A DNA stretch of 8,339 bases, taken from positions 638 to 8,976 of the forward strand of contig QHOJ01000024.1 in assembly GCA_003218735.1 (NCBI GenBank), in the 5' to 3' direction. Under the pieces are notes generated by a model, which made no database searches, was not told where the DNA came from, and saw only the letters and a program-made list of their open reading frames with translations. The DNA comes from Verrucomicrobiota bacterium (GTDB taxonomy: Bacteria; Verrucomicrobiota; Verrucomicrobiia; Chthoniobacterales; UBA10450). The first letter of the stretch is position 1, and every line of letters begins with the position of its first letter. A program made the position numbers and the translations under genes. Shown here piece by piece: positions 5,091-8,339 of this stretch.

Positions 5091-6017
5091 ATGGCGAAAA
5101 TGCGTCTCGTGCTGCCTTGTTCCATTTGGCTGCTTTCCATTATCTTGCCCGCCACCGTGATTGCAGAAAAGCCATTTAATTTTGAGAGCACCCCGGGAAA
5201 GCTGCCGAAGCAGGTTGTCCCGACAGAATATTCCATTCGGATCATTCCTGATATCGAGAAGCTAACGTTTACCGGAAGCGAAACGGTGAAACTGAATGTG
5301 CATGCGCGGGTTCGGGAGCTCGTTCTGAACGCGCTTGAACTCGAAATTACAGGCGCATCGGTCGATGATAAGAAGTTGCCCCAGTCCGCCGTTAAGATCG
5401 ACAAGAGCAACGAACTGCTCACGCTGACATTGCCATCCGAACTTGCGACCGGCGATCACACGCTGACCCTTAGCTTTTCGGGCAAAATCAACCAACAAGG
5501 CCAGGGACTTTTTTATATGCGGTATCAGGAACAAGGGACCGACGCGAAAAAGATAGCGCTCGGCACGCAGTTCGAAGCGACCGATGCCCGCAGATTTTTC
5601 CCGTGTTGGGATGAACCCAGTTTCCGAGCGCGCTTTCAACTCACCGCCGTCGTGCCCCAAAACTGGCTCGCCGTTTCCAATATGCCGATCGAATCCGAGA
5701 CAAAAATCAACAACCCGGAAACAATCGGGGCGGGCGGCAAAGAAGTGCGTTTCGCCACGACGCCATCGATGGCGAGTTACCTGAATGTTTTCGTCGCGGG
5801 CGAACTCGATCTCATTGAAATGACAGCAGCCGGTACGCAAATTCGTGTTATCGCCACCAAGGGGAAAACAGAATGGGGTCGCTACGCGCTCGAAAGCACT
5901 GCGCAGATTCTCGAATATTACAACGATTACTTCGGCATTCCCTATCCGCTGCCGAAACTCGATCAGATCGGAGAACTGGGGCGGGATTACCTATTACGAA
6001 ACGGGATTGCTCTTTGA
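5091..6017 (+). CDS. M1-family zinc aminopeptidase, N-terminal fragment (frame-broken)
   Basis: This is the front half of a secreted M1 (gluzincin) aminopeptidase, which removes N-terminal residues from peptides. From the ATG at 5091 it has a signal peptide (hydrophobic core L-V-L-P-C-S-I-W-L-L-S-I-I-L, cleavage after V-I-A at 25). The beta-rich N-terminal domain follows. The substrate-site block T-Q-F-E-A-T-D-A-R-R-F-F-P-C-W-D-E-P begins about residue 159, with the conserved Q at 160. The fragment then reaches Y-P-L-P-K-L-D-Q-I (ending at 5969), which in intact enzymes leads into the GAMEN motif. Here the reading leaves the family alignment, runs about 15 foreign codons and stops at 6015-6017. 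An ATG at 5013 with a GAGG site, and an ATG at 5100, are alternative starts. Alone this fragment lacks the zinc site and cannot be an active peptidase. An unbroken gene from 5091 would encode about 896 residues. Confidence 0.85.
   Translation: MAKMRLVLPCSIWLLSIILPATVIAEKPFNFESTPGKLPKQVVPTEYSIRIIPDIEKLTFTGSETVKLNVHARVRELVLNALELEITGASVDDKKLPQSAVKIDKSNELLTLTLPSELATGDHTLTLSFSGKINQQGQGLFYMRYQEQGTDAKKIALGTQFEATDARRFFPCWDEPSFRARFQLTAVVPQNWLAVSNMPIESETKINNPETIGAGGKEVRFATTPSMASYLNVFVAGELDLIEMTAAGTQIRVIATKGKTEWGRYALESTAQILEYYNDYFGIPYPLPKLDQIGELGRDYLLRNGIAL
5961..5979 (+). other. Frameshift/deletion joint in the aminopeptidase GAMEN region
   Basis: L-D-Q-I in the first frame ends at 5969. E-N-W-G-G-I-T-Y-Y-E in the next frame begins at 5971, leaving one G between. 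M1 relatives usually have about 10 residues here, of the kind A-V-P-G-G-F-G-G-A-M. Loss of 29 bp would both remove these and give the observed frame change. The remaining G could come from either side, which fits a short-homology deletion or a collapsed assembly. Confidence 0.75.
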
Positions 6018-7752
6018 TCCCGAGAAATCTTCCGCCGCAACGCGGCAAGGCATTTATGAAGTGATTGCGCACGAGACCGCTCATCAATGGTTTGGCGACC
6101 TGGTGACGATGGCGTGGTGGGACAATCTTTGGCTCAACGAAGGCTTTGCTTCCTGGATGGGCACGAAATGCACTGCGCATTTCAATCCGCAGTGGGAAGT
6201 CTGGCTCGAGAAAAATACTCCTCGCGACCCCACTCGACGCACCGGCATTTCCAAGGAACTGGAAATGGAAGGCGACGCAAGATCGACAACGCACCCGATC
6301 CAGCAACCTATCGCAAATGAGGCGGAAGCAAACAGCGCCTTTGACGACATTACCTACCGCAAAGGCCAGGCGTTTCTGCTCATGCTCGAAAGTTTTCTTG
6401 GCGAAAATACTTTTCGCGACGGCATCCGGCGTTACATGGCCGCGCATAAATACTCGAATTCGACCACGGCGGATTTGTGGAACGCGTTAAGACAGGCATC
6501 CGACAAACCGGTGGGGGAGATCGCAGCGGGCTGGACCGAGCAGCCTGGATTCCCGGTGGTCAAGGTGAAACGCGACGGCGAAACCGTCTCGCTCACGCAG
6601 GAGAGATTCACGATCCATTTTCCGAACGCGCCGGCGCTGCAATGGAAGATTCCGCTCACCTACTTGCTTGTCGGCGACGCCAAACCGCAAAGCCGGTTAA
6701 TGACGCAGAAGATCGACAAGCTGCGGAATATTCCAGTCGATCGCGCGCTTAAATTGAATGCCGACGGCGCAGGAAATTATCGCGTTGAATATGACGATCC
6801 GTTATGGGAGCTGCTGCTCGACGCTTTGCCGAAGTTAAGCGTAGCGGATCGCGTCAATCTTTTGGGTGACGCGTGGGCGTTTGTCCAAGCGAACCGCGCG
6901 CCGCTCTCGACCTATTTCGATCTTATTGAAAAATTGCCTGCTGGAGTCGAACTGGCGGAACGCGAACAAATCATTAACGCGTTCGATTACATTAACCGTT
7001 TGCTCATCGGAAATGCTGCCCGCGAGAAATTTCAGAATTATGCCCGTTCAATTCTGCGCCCGAATTTTGACCAACTTGGTTGGGAGCCAAGAAAAGATGA
7101 AACACCACGCGCGGCGCTGCTGCGCGCAAGTTTGATCGAGGCACTTGGCGACTTAAACGATCAGGAAATCGTCGCCGGATGTCGCGAACGGTTTCAGAAG
7201 TACATTGCCGATCCTGGATCGATCGTGCCGGATTTGCGGGCATCCGTTTTCCGCGTGGTGGGCCATTACGCAGATGACCCTACCTGGATTAAATTACACG
7301 AGCTCGGGCTGAAGACGACAAGCACCGAGGAAAAGCAAAATTACTACGAGGCGCTGGCTGCCGCGCGCGATCCCAAGCTAGCAGCGAAAAGTCTGCAAAT
7401 TTCGCTGACCGATGAATTGCCGACGAGCCGCGCCGTTTTTCTCGTAGGAAAGGTTGCGCGCGACAGTGACCATCCGGATCTCGCGTGGGATTTCGCAAAG
7501 GCGAACATGAAGGCGCTGCTGTCCAAGACCGATGCGGTCGGAATTAACCGTTATGCGCCAAGCCTGTTCATGTTCTTCTCCGAAGAATCGCGGGCCGATG
7601 AGTTGAAGGCCTACGCAAAAACTAATCTGCCTCCAACAAGCGCTAAGGAAGTCGCCAAAGCAGTGGACGAAATTCAGTTCCGGTCGGAGTTCAAAAAACG
7701 ACTGGCGAATCAGTTGAGCGCCTGGATCGAAAACCAGCGCAACCGCAAATAG
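5971..7752 (+). CDS. M1-family zinc aminopeptidase, catalytic and C-terminal fragment (frame-broken)
   Basis: This is the back two thirds of the same enzyme, in the other frame. It starts with E-N-W-G-G, the tail of GAMEN. The zinc site follows: HETAH at 6070-6084 and the third ligand glutamate in N-E-G-F-A at 6139-6141, exactly 18 residues later, as M1 requires. The catalytic tyrosine is probably that in D-I-T-Y-R-K-G-Q (6355-6357). W-T-E-Q-P-G-F-P then leads into the C-terminal beta and helical (ERAP1-like) domains, ending at a TAG. No good start exists between the joint and the zinc site; the frame is open upstream to about 5845 only as out-of-frame sequence. The first in-frame ATG (6109) is already past HETAH. 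Independent expression of a working enzyme is therefore unlikely. The missing G-A-M would also remove N-terminal amine recognition. The very intact remainder suggests a recent lesion or a base-level assembly error. Confidence 0.9.
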   Translation, partial: ENWGGITYYETGLLFDPEKSSAATRQGIYEVIAHETAHQWFGDLVTMAWWDNLWLNEGFASWMGTKCTAHFNPQWEVWLEKNTPRDPTRRTGISKELEMEGDARSTTHPIQQPIANEAEANSAFDDITYRKGQAFLLMLESFLGENTFRDGIRRYMAAHKYSNSTTADLWNALRQASDKPVGEIAAGWTEQPGFPVVKVKRDGETVSLTQERFTIHFPNAPALQWKIPLTYLLVGDAKPQSRLMTQKIDKLRNIPVDRALKLNADGAGNYRVEYDDPLWELLLDALPKLSVADRVNLLGDAWAFVQANRAPLSTYFDLIEKLPAGVELAEREQIINAFDYINRLLIGNAAREKFQNYARSILRPNFDQLGWEPRKDETPRAALLRASLIEALGDLNDQEIVAGCRERFQKYIADPGSIVPDLRASVFRVVGHYADDPTWIKLHELGLKTTSTEEKQNYYEALAAARDPKLAAKSLQISLTDELPTSRAVFLVGKVARDSDHPDLAWDFAKANMKALLSKTDAVGINRYAPSLFMFFSEESRADELKAYAKTNLPPTSAKEVAKAVDEIQFRSEFKKRLANQLSAWIENQRNRK

Positions 7753-7762
7753 CCTCGTCCCG

Positions 7763-8260
7763 CTACGGGTTTGGTTGGGTCTGCTCGGTTTCCGGAGTGA
7801 TGAGGAGTCGCATCGGGATCATTGAAGATTCGTGGAAACCGTGCCGCCTGAAAAATTCTTGAGCCAGGTTCTCGGGCCGATCGGTCAATAAAGTGATGCG
7901 AAGGAAATTTTTCTGCCGCGCAAAATCGATTGCGTGTTGGAGAAGTTTCGAGCCGTAACCGTGACCCTGATATTGTTTGTGCACCACCAGGTCCTCTAGC
8001 AGAATGACGAAGCCGCCTTCAGCCGTGCTGATTGTAAAAAGCAAATTGATCATGCCGACGATGGCTCCCTCTCGTCGCAACACAAAAACGCGGCCTCGGC
8101 TGGGTTGCTCGAAAATCAAGCGCAATCCACGAAGCTGTTTTTCTTTGTCCGGTCGGAAATCGCCTTCTTGAGCAAACAATTCGCCCAGCATTTCCGACAG
8201 TTCGTCCAAGTCAGCCTCCGTTGCCGGCTCGATTACAATCTTTTTGCTCATCGCTTTCAT
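7763..8260 (-). CDS. GNAT-family N-acetyltransferase
   Basis: A 165-residue cytosolic acetyltransferase of the GCN5-related fold, which moves an acetyl group from acetyl-CoA to an amine; the substrate is unknown. Strand 4 and motif A are clear: L-L-E-D-L-V-V-H (87-94), then the pyrophosphate-binding Q-Y-Q-G-H-G-Y-G (96-103) fitting Q/R-x-x-G-x-G/A. After it come the helix K-L-L-Q-H-A-I-D-F-A, strand R-I-T-L-L-T-D and the motif B part A-Q-E-F-F-R-R-H-G-F (133-142). Length is normal for a single domain. The start is either the ATG at 8260 or the one 9 bp downstream at 8251 (M-S-K-K); neither has a strong ribosome site. The gene converges on the aminopeptidase gene, with 10 bp between the stops. 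Confidence 0.93.
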   Translation of the reverse strand: MKAMSKKIVIEPATEADLDELSEMLGELFAQEGDFRPDKEKQLRGLRLIFEQPSRGRVFVLRREGAIVGMINLLFTISTAEGGFVILLEDLVVHKQYQGHGYGSKLLQHAIDFARQKNFLRITLLTDRPENLAQEFFRRHGFHESSMIPMRLLITPETEQTQPNP

Positions 8261-8339
8261 CGGTTATTTCAAAAATTTACGGCGCTGGCAATCCTGGAAT
8301 AATAAGGGATCGATATCGATAAGCATCTGGTGCGCGGGA

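Noticed and set aside
5961..6017. Programmed ribosomal frameshift in the aminopeptidase
   Set aside because: No slippery heptamer or downstream pseudoknot is evident, and a shift would not restore the missing G-A-M residues; a deletion explains it better.
7759..7769. CCCG-CTA-CGGG hairpin as a terminator between the aminopeptidase and acetyltransferase genes
   Set aside because: Only 4 bp of stem, followed by TTTGG rather than a T-run, and it includes the acetyltransferase stop codon.
8309..8320. Perfect 12-bp palindrome ATCGATATCGAT
   Set aside because: About two 12-bp palindromes are expected by chance in a window this long, and nothing nearby marks it as an operator.
8261..8339. End of a leftward gene upstream of the acetyltransferase (minus-strand frame ending in TAA at 8264-8266)
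   Set aside because: All three minus-strand frames are open for about 20 codons or more and none of the short peptides is recognisable, so no coding call can be supported.

Overview
The window looks like a chromosomal housekeeping segment of a Gram-negative-type bacterium. It holds an intramembrane anti-sigma factor and exported proteins with signal peptides, on moderately GC-rich, tightly packed DNA. The protein flavour (RlmN, a cyclic-nucleotide-binding-domain thioredoxin-reductase-like protein, an M1 aminopeptidase, and an ECF sigma operon with lineage-specific partners, mostly without clear Shine-Dalgarno sites) reminds me of soil Verrucomicrobiota such as Chthoniobacterales. That placement is inference from memory and is not proven here. 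I see no tRNA, rRNA, CRISPR array, insertion sequence or phage gene.

Left part (1-2564): the C-terminal three quarters of rlmN (23S rRNA/tRNA adenosine C2-methyltransferase) run rightward and keep all catalytic cysteines. The protein homology continues upstream across an in-frame TAA at 15-17. Only 3 bp away, tail to tail, lies a leftward gene for a 567-residue flavoprotein. It joins a cyclic-nucleotide-binding-like domain, a degenerate glutaredoxin-like domain and a thioredoxin-reductase fold without its CxxC. A plausible promoter for it lies at 2604-2633.

Centre (2713-4972): four rightward genes probably form one operon. They are an unrecognised acidic cytosolic protein, an ECF-type sigma factor, a zinc-less single-pass anti-sigma factor whose start overlaps the sigma gene by 14 bp, and a small unrecognised exported protein that follows 6 bp later.

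Right part (5013-8339): a secreted M1-family zinc aminopeptidase is broken at about 5970. The frame changes exactly where the first part of the GAMEN exopeptidase motif should be. The spacing fits a 29-bp deletion. The zinc site HExxH-x18-E and the catalytic tyrosine survive downstream in the other frame. A leftward GNAT acetyltransferase gene converges on it with a 10-bp gap. The last 79 bp hold nothing I can assign.

The most notable observations are the two coding lesions in otherwise well-conserved genes (rlmN and the M1 peptidase), which may be real decay or assembly error, the thiol-less flavoprotein, and the sigma/anti-sigma cassette with two unrecognised companions. I did not find convincing evidence for a wholly new defence or mobile system.
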